A stretch of DNA of 64,000 nt, taken from NCBI RefSeq assembly GCF_014873855.1, contig NZ_JADBEL010000004.1, positions 177,719 through 241,718 of the forward strand, in the 5' to 3' direction. The DNA comes from Sporosarcina limicola. GTDB lineage: Bacteria > Bacillota > Bacilli > Bacillales_A > Planococcaceae. Under the pieces are notes generated by a model. It ran no database searches. It saw only the letters and a program-made list of their open reading frames with translations, and was not told where the DNA came from. How positions within the stretch are numbered: position 1 is the first letter of the stretch; every line of letters begins with the position of its first letter. Below, in pieces: positions 8,720-18,887 of the stretch. The translations under genes were made by a program, and so were the position numbers.

Positions 8720-9441
8720 TGAAACTGACGATAAAAAAAATACGATTTCTGTTATTTATGTCATTTGTGTTACTACTTTCTGGATGCATGAATTCTCCAG
8801 ATAAAAACCCGAGTCAAGAAATTCCTTACGCTGACCAATTAAGCACGATGCAAAAAGTAATTGACGCTTATCAGGAAAAATCGGGTGGTCTGTTACCGAT
8901 TAAAACACGTGATATGGAAACGGATATGTACATAAAATATCCAATTGAATTCTCGAACATCGTACCAACTTATACAGGAGAAATCCCCTCCAATGCATTT
9001 GAAATGGGAGGGATCTATCAGTATGTCCTGATGGATGTAGAAACAAATCCCACAGTCAAGCTCGTCGATTTACGAGTCGCAGAACGGATTCGCGAATTGA
9101 ATGTAAGGAAAAATATTAATGGTTATGTACCTTTCAAAGATCCAATCGGTGAAAACGTCTTTTTAATCGATTTTGAGAAAATGGGATTTAAAGAGCCGTT
9201 GACAGTTCCGAGTCCGTATTCCGATGTTCAATTACCAGTTGTTGTTGGTGGGGATGGACATTTTTATATTGACTATTCGGTTGACTTGAACCGGATGCTG
9301 ATGGAAAAGCAACATGATGTCAAAGAAGGTGAAGATATCCGTTTCCTATTAGCTGACAATTATCCTGTATTACCAGCTTATTCATTACCTTATACGGTGA
9401 ACAATCAAAATGAACCTGTTTTCATGAAAATATCGAAATGA
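8716..9441 (+). CDS. yphF: YphF-like lipoprotein
   Basis: 241 aa. N-terminal signal with lipobox LLSGC (Cys about residue 24), so exported and lipid-anchored. The rest is a soluble domain without recognisable catalytic motifs. The start overlaps the end of the DUF2768 gene (ATGA), and tandem ATG codons make the exact start uncertain by one residue. Matches B. subtilis YphF in size and position. Function unknown. Confidence 0.8.
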   Translation: MMKLTIKKIRFLLFMSFVLLLSGCMNSPDKNPSQEIPYADQLSTMQKVIDAYQEKSGGLLPIKTRDMETDMYIKYPIEFSNIVPTYTGEIPSNAFEMGGIYQYVLMDVETNPTVKLVDLRVAERIRELNVRKNINGYVPFKDPIGENVFLIDFEKMGFKEPLTVPSPYSDVQLPVVVGGDGHFYIDYSVDLNRMLMEKQHDVKEGEDIRFLLADNYPVLPAYSLPYTVNNQNEPVFMKISK

Positions 9442-9478
9442 AAAACGTTTCATGCGTATACGCATGAAACGTTTTTTT
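9441..9478 (+). terminator. Intrinsic terminator after yphF
   Basis: Perfect stem AAAAACGTTTCATGCGT / ACGCATGAAACGTTTTT followed by TTAA; the A-rich left arm would also let it work from the other strand. Confidence 0.9.
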
Positions 9479-9517
9479 AATACATAAACTACTATGAGCA
9501 GATAAGGAGGGCGATGG

Positions 9518-10996
9518 ATGAAAGAGGAATTGTATGAAAATCTAGCTAGACGCACGGATGGCGACATCTATATCGGAGTTGTCGGCCCTGTTCGTGTAGG
9601 AAAATCCACGTTTGTGAAGAGGGTCATGGAAGAAGTCGTCATTCCAAACATGACAGATGCAACGGATCGAATTCGAGCGCAGGACGAACTTCCGCAAAGT
9701 TCACCAGGTCCAATGATAATGACGGCGGAACCGAAATTTGTCCCCGCACAGGGGACCTCGGTATCCGTAGGAGACGGAGAGTTGAAATTCCAAATTCGTC
9801 TAGCAGATTGTGTGGGCTACGTAATCGACGGTGTGAAAGGCTACGAGGACGAGAATGGCCCTAAATACGTTCATACGCCATGGCATAACGAACCTATACC
9901 ATTTGAGGAAGCGGCGCGTATCGGCACGGACAAAGTGATTAGGGACCATTCCACGATTGGTATACTTGTCACGACGGACGGAACCGTGAATAACATCCCG
10001 CGAGCTGCAGCAGAAGTGGCGGAAATAGAAATCGTCAACAAGTTAAAAGATATTGGAAAACCATTCGTCATCGTGTTGAATTCAAAAATGCCAGCCAATG
10101 AAAAGACGGTCGCATTGAAAAAAGAATTACATCAAACCTATGGTGTGCCTGTTATCGCAATCAGTGCCGATCAGCTCAATGCACAGGAAATTCAACTCAT
10201 TTTAAAAGAGGCACTTTATGAATTCCCAATCTCGGATATTGAGTTGCAAAAACCTGATTGGATGGATGTACTTGGAAGTGAACATGAATTAAATTCTTCA
10301 ATTGACAAAGTTATTAATGAAGGTTTTCTTGAAGTATCGAAAATTCGCAAGGTTCAAGAACTTGCAGAGCGTTTAAAAGAAGAAAATCACGTCAGACATG
10401 CCGAAGTTGTCGAAGTAGATGCGGGAAAAGGAAAAGCAATCGTGAAAATTGACATTGATGAACAAACATTCCGTGAAGTATGCGAAGAAATCATGGGACA
10501 GGAAATCGGCACAAAAAAAGACTGGTTATTGTTTGCACAAGAAGCTGCTAAGGCCAAGAAGTCATATGATATGTACGCTGAAGCAATCGAAACGGCTAAG
10601 AAACAAGGTTACGGTGTTGCGTTACCAGCAATAGATGACTTCAATCCTACCGCCCCGGAACTGATTAAACAAAATAACTTTTTCGGTGTACGTATGAAAG
10701 CTACAGCACCGTCGCTTCATATTATTCGGGTTGATATGGAAGCCGAGTTTTCACCACTCATCGGTTCGGAATTCCATAGTCATCATCTTTTGAAAGAATT
10801 AAAAAATGCCTATTTACATGATCGGGAAGCACTTTGGCAAACACAACTTTTTGGTACCCCCCTCCACGAAGTTATGAAGGAAAGCATACGATTCAAAACG
10901 GCCTCTGTACCTCAAAATGCCCGAAAACGTCTTCGAGAAACAATCGAACAGATGGTGAACGATGGAAATAAAGGAATGATAACATTTATCGTCTAA
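9518..10996 (+). CDS. spoIVA: Stage IV sporulation protein A (spore coat ATPase)
   Basis: 492 aa. SpoIVA hydrolyses ATP to polymerise on the forespore surface as the basement layer of the coat. The N-terminal GTPase-like domain carries the P-loop GPVRVGKST (residues 24-32) and FVIVLNSK as the NKxD-equivalent region; the C-terminal part (about 390-492) is the anchoring and polymerisation region. Length identical to Bacillus SpoIVA. AAGGAGGG precedes the ATG. Strong evidence for an endospore former. Confidence 0.97.
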   Translation: MKEELYENLARRTDGDIYIGVVGPVRVGKSTFVKRVMEEVVIPNMTDATDRIRAQDELPQSSPGPMIMTAEPKFVPAQGTSVSVGDGELKFQIRLADCVGYVIDGVKGYEDENGPKYVHTPWHNEPIPFEEAARIGTDKVIRDHSTIGILVTTDGTVNNIPRAAAEVAEIEIVNKLKDIGKPFVIVLNSKMPANEKTVALKKELHQTYGVPVIAISADQLNAQEIQLILKEALYEFPISDIELQKPDWMDVLGSEHELNSSIDKVINEGFLEVSKIRKVQELAERLKEENHVRHAEVVEVDAGKGKAIVKIDIDEQTFREVCEEIMGQEIGTKKDWLLFAQEAAKAKKSYDMYAEAIETAKKQGYGVALPAIDDFNPTAPELIKQNNFFGVRMKATAPSLHIIRVDMEAEFSPLIGSEFHSHHLLKELKNAYLHDREALWQTQLFGTPLHEVMKESIRFKTASVPQNARKRLRETIEQMVNDGNKGMITFIV

Positions 10997-11037
10997 ACAG
11001 AAAAAGATCCGTAAAAAGCGGATCTTTTTCTGTTTTT
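10996..11037 (+). terminator. Intrinsic terminator after spoIVA
   Basis: Stem AACAGAAAAAGATCCG / CGGATCTTTTTCTGTT, then TTTC. Confidence 0.9.
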
Positions 11038-11160
11038 CGCATTTATTTATGTGTGAAATTTAGGAACTGACGATAATATTCTTGCGTCACGGTTTTTCTT
11101 GTGATACTCTTTTTACAGTATTGAAAGCTATTAAATCCCCTTTGAGAGGAGGTGAATGGT

Positions 11161-11433
11161 GTGAACAAAACAGAATTGATTAACTCTGTAGCTGAAGCAG
11201 CAGAACTAACTAAGAAAGATGCTACAAAAGCTGTTGAAGCTGTATTTGATACAATCCAATCGACTCTTGCAAAAGGTGAGAAGGTACAACTGATCGGTTT
11301 CGGAAATTTCGAAGTACGTGAACGTGCTGCTCGTAAAGGACGTAATCCTCAATCAGGGGAAGAAATCGATATTGCGGCAAGCAAAGTACCAGCTTTCAAA
11401 GCGGGTAAAGCGCTCAAAGATGCAGTGAAATAA
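11161..11433 (+). CDS. hbs: DNA-binding protein HU
   Basis: 90 aa histone-like protein that bends and compacts DNA as a dimer. Has the signature [18 protein letters not shown] (about residues 45-62) for the DNA-clasping arm. GTG 11161 is chosen over ATG 11152: GAGAGGAGG is about 9 bases upstream and the protein then begins with the family sequence (M)NKTELINSV. Monocistronic, with its own terminator. Confidence 0.97.
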   Translation: MNKTELINSVAEAAELTKKDATKAVEAVFDTIQSTLAKGEKVQLIGFGNFEVRERAARKGRNPQSGEEIDIAASKVPAFKAGKALKDAVK

Positions 11434-11449
11434 TCTCCAGGCTTACATA

Positions 11450-11500
11450 GGAGTCTGTCCGGCGAATCTGTTTTCAGGTTCATTGGGCGGGCTCCTTTCC
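11450..11500 (+). terminator. Long hairpin terminator after hbs
   Basis: GGAGTCTGTCC (11450-11460) pairs with GGGCGGGCTCC (11485-11495) using G-U pairs, with an inner stem GAATCTG/CAGGTTC and loop TTTT, then TTTCC. The rest of the 284-base hbs-folE gap holds no gene I can support. Confidence 0.7.
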
Positions 11501-11717
11501 GTTGTTTAGAGCTTATGCGATGCAGGGTCAACCCTATTTGTTATCGTAGGACGCAGCGGACTTAGGTTTCTTTCCTTTGTTGCTACAGGTTATCTGTCTT
11601 TATTCGCGAACTTGATTGCCATCTTTATTTAGAGACCGTGAACTGTACTGAAATGGAGGAGTATGCTACTATTTTTGTTGGAATAGCATTAGTTTCAATT
11701 GAGGAGGTTTCGTATTT

Positions 11718-12287
11718 ATGAAAGATGTCGATTATAGGAAGATAGAAAAAGCGGTTACAATGATTCTTGAAGCAATCGGGGAAAATCCTGAGCGCGAAGG
11801 TTTGATTGATACTCCAAAGCGGGTCGCTAAAATGTACGCTGAAGTGTTTGAAGGGTTGAATAAAGATCCAAAAGATTATTTTAAAACTGTCTTCAACGAA
11901 AATCATGATGAAGTCGTCCTGGTGAAAGATATACCCTTCCATTCGATGTGTGAGCATCATCTTGTGCCTTTTTTTGGCCATGCACATGTCGCTTATATAC
12001 CACGTGACGGTGTCGTTGCTGGACTCAGTAAACTAGCAAGAGCTGTTGAAACAACCGCAAAACGACCACAGCTTCAAGAACGTATTACATCGACCGTGGC
12101 TGATGCAATGATGGACATGTTGAATCCGATTGGAGTATATGTCATTATCGAAGCAGAGCATATGTGTATGACGATGCGTGGTATCAAAAAACCTGGAGCG
12201 AAAACGGTAACGACTGTAGCCCGAGGAATCTACGAACATGATGATGTGAAACGGGCTGAAATCTTGTCACTTATTAAAATGACTTGA
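11718..12287 (+). CDS. folE: GTP cyclohydrolase I
   Basis: First enzyme of tetrahydrofolate synthesis: GTP to 7,8-dihydroneopterin triphosphate plus formate (B. subtilis MtrA). 189 aa. Zinc-site motifs [12 protein letters not shown] (about residues 76-87) and HMCMTMRG (about 145-152) are intact. TGAGGAGG precedes the ATG. Followed by mtrB with a 68-base gap, the mtrAB pair of Bacillus. Confidence 0.97.
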   Translation: MKDVDYRKIEKAVTMILEAIGENPEREGLIDTPKRVAKMYAEVFEGLNKDPKDYFKTVFNENHDEVVLVKDIPFHSMCEHHLVPFFGHAHVAYIPRDGVVAGLSKLARAVETTAKRPQLQERITSTVADAMMDMLNPIGVYVIIEAEHMCMTMRGIKKPGAKTVTTVARGIYEHDDVKRAEILSLIKMT

Positions 12288-12355
12288 GACCTTTGCGGTG
12301 AACTCCTTTTCTATGGTATGATTAGACTGTACAGGAACAGATTGGAGAGCTGAAA

Positions 12356-12577
12356 ATGACACAAACCGACTATATCGTTATTGAAGCGAAAGAAGATGGT
12401 GTGAACGTCATCGGTCTGACGAGAGGAAACGACACGAAATTCCATCATTCAGAAAAACTTGATTGTGGCGAAGTGATGATTGCACAGTTCACCGAACATA
12501 CGTCAGCAATGAAAATACGTGGCAAGGCCGATGTCCATACCGCATATGGTGTCGTGTCGAGTAAAGGGAAAGAATAA
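12356..12577 (+). CDS. mtrB: trp RNA-binding attenuation protein TRAP
   Basis: 73 aa; TRAP forms an 11-subunit ring that, when loaded with tryptophan, wraps GAG/UAG repeats in leader RNAs of tryptophan genes. The RNA-contact segment [15 protein letters not shown] (about residues 53-67) and the tryptophan-pocket region HTSAMKIRG are conserved. The usual main target, the trp operon, is not in the neighbouring aromatic operon (see findings), so its targets must lie outside the window. Confidence 0.95.
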   Translation: MTQTDYIVIEAKEDGVNVIGLTRGNDTKFHHSEKLDCGEVMIAQFTEHTSAMKIRGKADVHTAYGVVSSKGKE

Positions 12578-12627
12578 TTCGTTTTTGAGACACTCCTCCA
12601 GGGACGTCTTTGAATGGAGATTCGACG

Positions 12628-13368
12628 ATGGAAAAACAAAAAATGAAGCAATATATCGAAAACTATATAAGTGAAGTGGAGCGTTCGATTTATGAACCGA
12701 TTGTGAACAGAGATGTTAGGTGCATAACTGTGGACGATGTCAAAGCCTTTTTCCTGCTTCTGCCGATGTTGAATGGGGAAAAGTGGACAAGTTCCATGAA
12801 CACCGCTGCAATTGCAATTGGTGCAGTCCATGCAGCATTTGATGCGCATGATCGAATTGACTTATCCGATGCAACAACGAAGCAGCAACAGCTAACCGTA
12901 CTATCAGGTGATCATTTCAGTGGAATCCATTATCGGCTTCTTGCATCTCAATCTGAATACAAATTCATTCGCTCATTGTCTAAGACAATCGGAGCCATCA
13001 ATGAGATGAAGACAATATTTCACGAGCAATTACCAGATGGACCAGGGAAGCTGATTGAAGCTGTCCGTGTTATTGAAGCGGGATGTATAACAAATTTTTT
13101 ACATACTTTTGGCTTTATGCAGTATATACCGCTTGCCAATGCTGTATTGCCACTCCTTAAGCTGGACAAGGGATTTTCTAAACATAAACTCGAGCTTTCC
13201 ACTTACGGTCGGCCCGATCGTACGTTGGATACTGCCTTTGTAGACCAAGCAATCGTTCTGCTTATGACGGAATTGCAAGTCGCGATTGTTGAAGCTGATT
13301 TCCTCAAACCTTTTTTTCAACAGGAAATCCGCAACATGGCGATACCACTATTTGACAAGCCTATTTGA
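12628..13368 (+). CDS. hepS: Heptaprenyl diphosphate synthase component I
   Basis: About 246 aa small subunit of the two-component enzyme that makes the C35 side chain of menaquinone-7. Little sequence conservation across the family, but TTVLSGDHFSG-like text here reads LTVLSGDHFSGIHYRLLA (about residues 90-107), which is typical. Start ATG 12628 has GGAGAT about 8 bases upstream; TTG 12610 is less likely. Followed by menG and hepT, the standard hepS-menG-hepT operon. Confidence 0.9.
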   Translation: MEKQKMKQYIENYISEVERSIYEPIVNRDVRCITVDDVKAFFLLLPMLNGEKWTSSMNTAAIAIGAVHAAFDAHDRIDLSDATTKQQQLTVLSGDHFSGIHYRLLASQSEYKFIRSLSKTIGAINEMKTIFHEQLPDGPGKLIEAVRVIEAGCITNFLHTFGFMQYIPLANAVLPLLKLDKGFSKHKLELSTYGRPDRTLDTAFVDQAIVLLMTELQVAIVEADFLKPFFQQEIRNMAIPLFDKPI

Positions 13369-13386
13369 AGAAATGGGGTAGTACTC

Positions 13387-14085
13387 TTGGCATTATCAAA
13401 AGAACAGAAGGTCCATGAAGTGTTTGAAAAAATATCAAGTGATTACGATAAAATGAACTCTGTGATTAGTTTCAATCAACATAAAAAGTGGCGTGACGAC
13501 ATCATGGACCGTATGAACGTCCATGAAGGTGCTAGTGCGTTGGATGTCTGTTGTGGTACGGCAGATTGGACAATCGCCCTTTCGGAAGCGGTAGGATCTA
13601 CTGGTGATGTGACTGGATTGGACTTCAGTATGGGTATGCTGGAAGCTGGCCAAACAAAAGTTATGGATATTCCTACCGTTTCGCTTGTACAAGGGAATGC
13701 AATGGATTTACCATTTCCCTCTAATACGTTTGATTATGTTACGATTGGTTTCGGCTTACGGAATGTACCGGATTACGCTACAGTGTTAAAAGAAATGCAT
13801 CGTGTTCTAAAACCTGGAGGGATGATTGCATGCCTAGAAACTTCGCAATCCGAAATTCCTATATACAGGCAGTTATTCAGGTTTTATTTTAGATTTGTTA
13901 TGCCTTTATTCGGAAAACTTTTCGCTAAAAGTTACAAGGAATATTCATGGCTTCAAGAATCTGCCAATGACTTCCTAGGTGCAAAGCAACTTGCTCAGCT
14001 TTTTGTGGAGGCAGGTTTTGTTGGAGTGTCGTATAAATCATATAGCGGTGGTGCCGCAGCGGGCCACGTAGGATATAAACAATAA
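13387..14085 (+). CDS. menG: Demethylmenaquinone methyltransferase
   Basis: SAM-dependent methylation of demethylmenaquinone, the last step of menaquinone synthesis. 232 aa. SAM motif [12 protein letters not shown] (about residues 48-58), motif [17 protein letters not shown] (about 117-131), and the family's second signature [16 protein letters not shown] start after GGGG. Sits between the two heptaprenyl synthase genes, so side chain and final methylation are made together. Confidence 0.95.
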   Translation: MALSKEQKVHEVFEKISSDYDKMNSVISFNQHKKWRDDIMDRMNVHEGASALDVCCGTADWTIALSEAVGSTGDVTGLDFSMGMLEAGQTKVMDIPTVSLVQGNAMDLPFPSNTFDYVTIGFGLRNVPDYATVLKEMHRVLKPGGMIACLETSQSEIPIYRQLFRFYFRFVMPLFGKLFAKSYKEYSWLQESANDFLGAKQLAQLFVEAGFVGVSYKSYSGGAAAGHVGYKQ

Positions 14086-14109
14086 AGACCGCAGGGGAAG
14101 GTAATTGTT

Positions 14110-15084
14110 TTGGAGAAATTGAAGTTAATAACGCTCTATGCCGATTTCCGTAAGGATCTCGCCTATATCGAGAAGGAACTTGAACGATCCGTAGAATCAA
14201 CTTCCCCGGTCATTCGGCAAGCATCACTCCATCTTCTTCGGGCTGGTGGAAAAAGGATACGGCCTATTTTTGTCATCCTCGCATCCAAATTTGGTACTTA
14301 TTCATTGGAGGACGTAGCAAAAGTAGCGGTCTCTTTGGAACTTGTACATATGGCATCTCTCGTACATGACGATGTGATAGACGATTCAGATATGCGCCGT
14401 GGCTTCGAAACAGTTAAGTCCAGATGGGATAACCGAATTGCAATGTATACTGGTGATTTTATTTTTTCTCGTGCACTTACAGCTATGGGAGATATCGAAA
14501 TTCCGGAAGTTCACCAACTATTTGCAGAGACGATGCTTGAAATTTGTAAAGGTGAAATCATCCAAATTGATCATCAGCGGAAAACCAATCAGACAATTCG
14601 AGACTACTTACGTCGCATTAAACGGAAGACAGCGCTCCTTCTCTCATCGAGTTGTGAACTAGGTGCACTCGTTTCTAGGACAGACTCGAGTATTGTGGGT
14701 AGTTTGCGTCGTTTCGGTTACTTTGCTGGGATGGCTTTTCAAATAGTCGACGATATACTTGATATCACATCAACGGATGAAAAACTTGGGAAACCAGCTG
14801 GTAGCGATCTCTTGAATGGCCACTTAACACTGCCCGTTCTCTACATAAAAGATGACCTGAAATTCAAACCTTATTTGGAACGTTCGTTTGATGGGACTTT
14901 GACAGAAATGGAACGCGAAGAAATGCTTGTATACATCCGTAGTAGTGGTGCAATTCAAAAAGCGCAAGCAGTAAGTGATGTATACTTACGTAAAGCGTTG
15001 GATGAAATAGATGCTTTACCTGAAGGTGATGCGAAGAAAGCGTTCAAGCAAATTGCGGCATTTATAGGGAAACGAAAATATTAA
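14110..15084 (+). CDS. hepT: Heptaprenyl diphosphate synthase component II
   Basis: Catalytic prenyltransferase subunit paired with HepS. 324 aa. First aspartate-rich motif HDDVIDDSD (about residues 84-92), second DDILDI (about 211-216), and GGKRIRP at about 46-52. TTG start preceded by GGGGAAGG. C-terminus ends in the basic RKY typical of long-chain prenyl synthases. Confidence 0.95.
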   Translation: MEKLKLITLYADFRKDLAYIEKELERSVESTSPVIRQASLHLLRAGGKRIRPIFVILASKFGTYSLEDVAKVAVSLELVHMASLVHDDVIDDSDMRRGFETVKSRWDNRIAMYTGDFIFSRALTAMGDIEIPEVHQLFAETMLEICKGEIIQIDHQRKTNQTIRDYLRRIKRKTALLLSSSCELGALVSRTDSSIVGSLRRFGYFAGMAFQIVDDILDITSTDEKLGKPAGSDLLNGHLTLPVLYIKDDLKFKPYLERSFDGTLTEMEREEMLVYIRSSGAIQKAQAVSDVYLRKALDEIDALPEGDAKKAFKQIAAFIGKRKY

Positions 15085-15169
15085 TGCACTAACAGTTGAA
15101 AGATTGTGAACTGAATGGTACGATCGAAAAGGAGAAATTCCGATACATAGTTATGAAGGAGTGTTAATG

Positions 15170-15616
15170 ATGGAAAGAACATTTTTAATGGTTAAACCTG
15201 ACGGTGTCCAACGTAATTTAATTGGAGAAATTGTTAGTCGTTTTGAAAGCAAAGGTTTTCAACTTGTAGGCGGAAAGCTTATGCAAATCACACGAGAACT
15301 TGCAGAGCAACATTATGGTGAGCATAAAGAACGTCCTTTCTTCGGAGAGCTTGTTGATTTCATCACATCAGGACCTGTATTCGCAATGGTATGGGAAGGC
15401 GAAAATGTTATTTCTGTTGGTCGCCTTATGACTGGTGCAACAAATCCGAAAGAATCGGCTCCTGGAACAATTCGTGGCGACTTCGCAGTCACTGTTGGCA
15501 AGAATATTATCCACGGTTCTGATGCTCCGGAATCAGCGGTTCGTGAAATCGGACTTTTCTTCAAAGATGCCGAGCTTGTTTCTTATGATAAAACGATGAA
15601 CAGCTGGATTAACTAA
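15170..15616 (+). CDS. ndk: Nucleoside diphosphate kinase
   Basis: 148 aa, the family length. Transfers phosphate from ATP to other NDPs through a phospho-histidine, here the His in [12 protein letters not shown] (about residues 112-123). N-terminus [14 protein letters not shown] is standard. ATG 15170 is chosen over ATG 15167 and GTG 15161 by spacing from GAAGGAG. Confidence 0.97.
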   Translation: MERTFLMVKPDGVQRNLIGEIVSRFESKGFQLVGGKLMQITRELAEQHYGEHKERPFFGELVDFITSGPVFAMVWEGENVISVGRLMTGATNPKESAPGTIRGDFAVTVGKNIIHGSDAPESAVREIGLFFKDAELVSYDKTMNSWIN

Positions 15617-15621
15617 TTTTC

Positions 15622-15658
15622 AAAACAGCCAAGCGTATACCGTGCGGCTGTTTTTGTT
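15622..15658 (+). terminator. Intrinsic terminator after ndk
   Basis: AAAACAGCC pairs with GGCTGTTTT, then TGTT. Confidence 0.8.
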
Positions 15659-15718
15659 ATTCCGAAATGTGTTTCAATTAGTTATAATGGCTGGAACATA
15701 TGAACGGGAGGGTTTATT

Positions 15719-16489
15719 TTGTCGGATTATACTACTTTCATCAAGAATATAAAGAATAAGACCGGAATCGATTTGTCGCTTTATAAAGAAGCACAGATGA
15801 AAAGAAGGCTGACATCTCATTACGAGAAAAGAGGTTTCCGTAGTTTTGTTGATTATTATGGGGCCCTACATAATAACAAAGAGTTGTTAGAAGAATTTCT
15901 TGATAGGATGACAATTAATGTATCGGAATTTTACCGCAATGCGCAGCGTTGGGATGTTCTTGAAAAAAAGATTTTTCCGAAGCTTCTTGCAGGGAATAGA
16001 AAACTAAAAATTTGGAGTGCTGCTTGTTCAACGGGAGAAGAACCGTACTCCATTGCAATGCTCCTATCATCTCTCGCTCCACTTCGTGATATATCTATAC
16101 TTGCAACGGATCTTGATCTTGGTGTCATCAAACGTGCAAAAGTAGGTCTTTATTCTGAAAGGGCTTTAAAAGAAGCGCCTGTATCTATTAAAAATAAATA
16201 TTTTATCAATGAGGGAAGCTTTTATCAAGTTAAAGACGAGATAAAACGTGCTGTTACGTTCAAACAACAAAATTTATTTGAAGATCGGTATGATACGGGG
16301 TTCGATTTAATCGTTTGTAGAAATGTCATGATTTATTTTACTGAAGAGGCGAAAAATCAGATTTACATGGATTTTTCAAAATCATTAAAACCAGGTGGGA
16401 TTCTTTTTGTTGGAAGCACTGAGCAGATTTTTAACCCTGGGAAGTATGGTTTCGAGTCCGAAGATACATTCTTTTATAGGAAAGTTTAA
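15719..16489 (+). CDS. cheR: Chemotaxis protein methyltransferase CheR
   Basis: SAM-dependent methylation of glutamates in chemoreceptors; 256 aa. N-terminal CheR_N helical domain (about residues 1-70), then the methyltransferase fold with WSAACSTGEEPYSIA (about 98-112) and DLIVCRNVMIYF (about 197-208). TTG start after GGGAGGG. Isolated from other che genes but directly upstream of aroC, exactly as in B. subtilis. Confidence 0.95.
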   Translation: MSDYTTFIKNIKNKTGIDLSLYKEAQMKRRLTSHYEKRGFRSFVDYYGALHNNKELLEEFLDRMTINVSEFYRNAQRWDVLEKKIFPKLLAGNRKLKIWSAACSTGEEPYSIAMLLSSLAPLRDISILATDLDLGVIKRAKVGLYSERALKEAPVSIKNKYFINEGSFYQVKDEIKRAVTFKQQNLFEDRYDTGFDLIVCRNVMIYFTEEAKNQIYMDFSKSLKPGGILFVGSTEQIFNPGKYGFESEDTFFYRKV

Positions 16490-16518
16490 CTATCCGGATA
16501 TTTTTCCGGATATTTTTC
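16490..16518 (+). terminator. Short intrinsic terminator after cheR
   Basis: ATCCGG pairs with CCGGAT, followed by ATTTTTC. The stem is short, so read-through into the aro genes is possible. Confidence 0.55.
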
Positions 16519-16602
16519 ATATAAAGAGATAGTCAAATACACTTTACTTTGGTAGAGTGCTATAAAACGGATAAATGATTATCCCTTAGAGGAGGAAATG
16601 AA

Positions 16603-17784
16603 ATGAGATATTTCACAGCTGGTGAATCACATGGTCCACAGTTGACGGCAATTATAGAAGGATTACCTGCTCAAATGGAATTAACAGCAGAAATGATAAA
16701 CGGAGAATTATCGAGAAGACAAGGCGGCCACGGACGTGGAAGACGTATGCAAATCGAAAAAGACCAAGTCGTCATCTCATCAGGTGTCAGACATGGGAAG
16801 ACATTAGGTTCACCTGTTACATTAACTGTAGTCAACGATGATTGGAAACATTGGACTACGATTATGGGCGTTGAACCTTTGGCGGATGACGTCAATCCTG
16901 AGGATGTAAAGCGGCAAATTACACGACCTAGACCTGGACATGCTGACCTCGTTGGTGGGATGAAGTATGGCCATCGAGATTTACGCAATGTGCTTGAACG
17001 GTCATCTGCTCGAGAGACGACGATGCGTGTTGCAATTGGTGCGGTTGCAAAGCAATTTCTTCGTGAACTTGGCATTCATACAGTTGCGCACGTAACGGAA
17101 ATCGGCGGATTCACGACTGATCCGGATACATATGCAGGATTAGGAACTGCGGAACTGCGGGAGATTATTGTAAATGATTCCGTGTACTGTGCAGATCCGC
17201 AGGCATCGGTACAAATGGTGCAAGCGATAGATGAGGCGAAAAGACGCGGGGATACGCTCGGTGGCGTCGTTGAAGTCATCGTAGAGGGTTGCCCGCCTGG
17301 AATCGGGAGTTACGTCCAATTCGACCGCAAGATGGACGGTAAGCTTGCAGGGGCGATGATGAGCATTAATGCGTTCAAGGGTGTTGAATTCGGCATCGGT
17401 TTCCAAATGGCGAAAAAATATGGAAGTGAAGTCCATGATGAAATAGCTTGGAATGAAGAACAAGGCTATATCCGGAAATCGAATCGCTTGGGTGGACTTG
17501 AGGGTGGCATGACAACAGGAATGCCAATAGTTGTCAGGGGCGTCATGAAGCCAATCCCAACATTATATAAACCGCTAGAAAGTGTAGATATTGACACAAA
17601 AGAAGCATTTGTTGCGACGATTGAGCGCTCAGACCCCTGTGCAGTACCTGCCGCCTCTGTCGTAGCTGAGCATGTCATTGCGACTGAAATGGCAAAAGCG
17701 ATTATGGATGAATTCCGTTCGGACACGATGGATGGTCTTAAAAAGGAGATTGAAGAATACAGACGATATGTAAAGGAGTTTTAA
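16603..17784 (+). CDS. aroC: Chorismate synthase
   Basis: Last step of the shikimate pathway: EPSP to chorismate with reduced FMN. 393 aa. Signatures [17 protein letters not shown] (residues 6-22), GGHGRGRRM (about 38-46) and [12 protein letters not shown] (about 134-145). First gene of a tight block aroC-aroB-aroH-hisC-tyrA-aroA (gaps 1-27 bases). GAGGAGG precedes the ATG. Called aroF in B. subtilis. Confidence 0.97.
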   Translation: MRYFTAGESHGPQLTAIIEGLPAQMELTAEMINGELSRRQGGHGRGRRMQIEKDQVVISSGVRHGKTLGSPVTLTVVNDDWKHWTTIMGVEPLADDVNPEDVKRQITRPRPGHADLVGGMKYGHRDLRNVLERSSARETTMRVAIGAVAKQFLRELGIHTVAHVTEIGGFTTDPDTYAGLGTAELREIIVNDSVYCADPQASVQMVQAIDEAKRRGDTLGGVVEVIVEGCPPGIGSYVQFDRKMDGKLAGAMMSINAFKGVEFGIGFQMAKKYGSEVHDEIAWNEEQGYIRKSNRLGGLEGGMTTGMPIVVRGVMKPIPTLYKPLESVDIDTKEAFVATIERSDPCAVPAASVVAEHVIATEMAKAIMDEFRSDTMDGLKKEIEEYRRYVKEF

Positions 17785-17785
17785 T

Positions 17786-18874
17786 ATGGGGAAACTTTCA
17801 GTAGACATTCTAAATCATGAATACAATGTCCATATTGGTCAACATTCCTATGAGCTGTTCGCAACAGAATACGCTGACCTTCTTGGAAGTGCGGACAGGA
17901 TTGCGATCATAGCGGATGAACATGTTGCGAAACTCCATCTACCCCTATTGCAAGAAGCTTTACAATGCACGAATCGGGAGATTATCGTGAAGACAGTTCC
18001 AACTGGAGAAAGCTGCAAGAAACCAGCTGTCTACATTGAGTGTCAATCCTTCTTACTGAAAAATAATTTCACAAGGGATTCACTTATTATTGCTTTCGGC
18101 GGTGGCGCTTGTGGCGATCTCACAGGTTACGTCGCTGCGACGTTCATGAGGGGAATTCGCTATATCCAATGCCCGACGACTATTTTGGCGCATGACAGTG
18201 CGGTAGGTGGGAAAACAGCGATTAATATGCCAGAAGGGAAGAATATGGTTGGTTCATTCCACCAACCATCCGCTGTCCTTTTTCAAACAGATTTATTCAA
18301 AACACTGCCTCCACGCGAACTTCGCTCAGGAATGGCAGAACTATTGAAACATGCATTCATTTCGGATGAGGAATGGACACTTGAGTTACTATCCAGCCCA
18401 TCTTTTTCACAACCGTCTATCGAATGGTTATCGACTGAACTGTTAAGAGGAATCGCTGTCAAAGCAAAAATCGTTGGAGAAGACGAATTTGAACACTCCA
18501 TCCGTAAATACCTCAATTTTGGGCATACATTTGGCCATTCGGTAGAAGCAGCTTGCGGCTTTGGTGGGTTGAGTCACGGTGAGTGTGTCATGATTGGTAT
18601 GGCGTACAGTCTAATTCTGAGTGAACAGCATGGATCAGTCGATGAACAACTAACAAACCGTTTTATCGATTTTTCAAAAACGAACGGGTATCTATTCGAA
18701 CCAATCCATGAATATTCCTTCGACTTGTTTTTAAGTTATATGGAAAAGGATAAAAAAGCATCTTTCGGCAAACTGAATTTCGTCTTGCTTGATGGTATCG
18801 GAAGGCCGTATGTTAAGGAACTGGAAAGAGAGCAATGCGAGGAAGCGTTTAATCAGTTAAGACTGAGAGCGTAA
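17786..18874 (+). CDS. aroB: 3-dehydroquinate synthase
   Basis: Converts DAHP to 3-dehydroquinate with NAD+ and a divalent metal. 362 aa. GGGACGDLTGYVAATF (about residues 106-121) is the NAD-binding region; HDSAVGGKTAIN (about 135-146) and the metal-ligand region FGHTFGHSVEA (about 248-258) are intact. Starts 1 base after the aroC stop. Confidence 0.97.
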   Translation: MGKLSVDILNHEYNVHIGQHSYELFATEYADLLGSADRIAIIADEHVAKLHLPLLQEALQCTNREIIVKTVPTGESCKKPAVYIECQSFLLKNNFTRDSLIIAFGGGACGDLTGYVAATFMRGIRYIQCPTTILAHDSAVGGKTAINMPEGKNMVGSFHQPSAVLFQTDLFKTLPPRELRSGMAELLKHAFISDEEWTLELLSSPSFSQPSIEWLSTELLRGIAVKAKIVGEDEFEHSIRKYLNFGHTFGHSVEAACGFGGLSHGECVMIGMAYSLILSEQHGSVDEQLTNRFIDFSKTNGYLFEPIHEYSFDLFLSYMEKDKKASFGKLNFVLLDGIGRPYVKELEREQCEEAFNQLRLRA

Positions 18875-18887
18875 GGGGGAGAGTCTA

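Noticed and set aside
16519..16602. TRAP-binding repeat array before aroC
   Set aside because: Only scattered GAG/TAG triplets, without the regular 2-3 base spacing over about 11 repeats.
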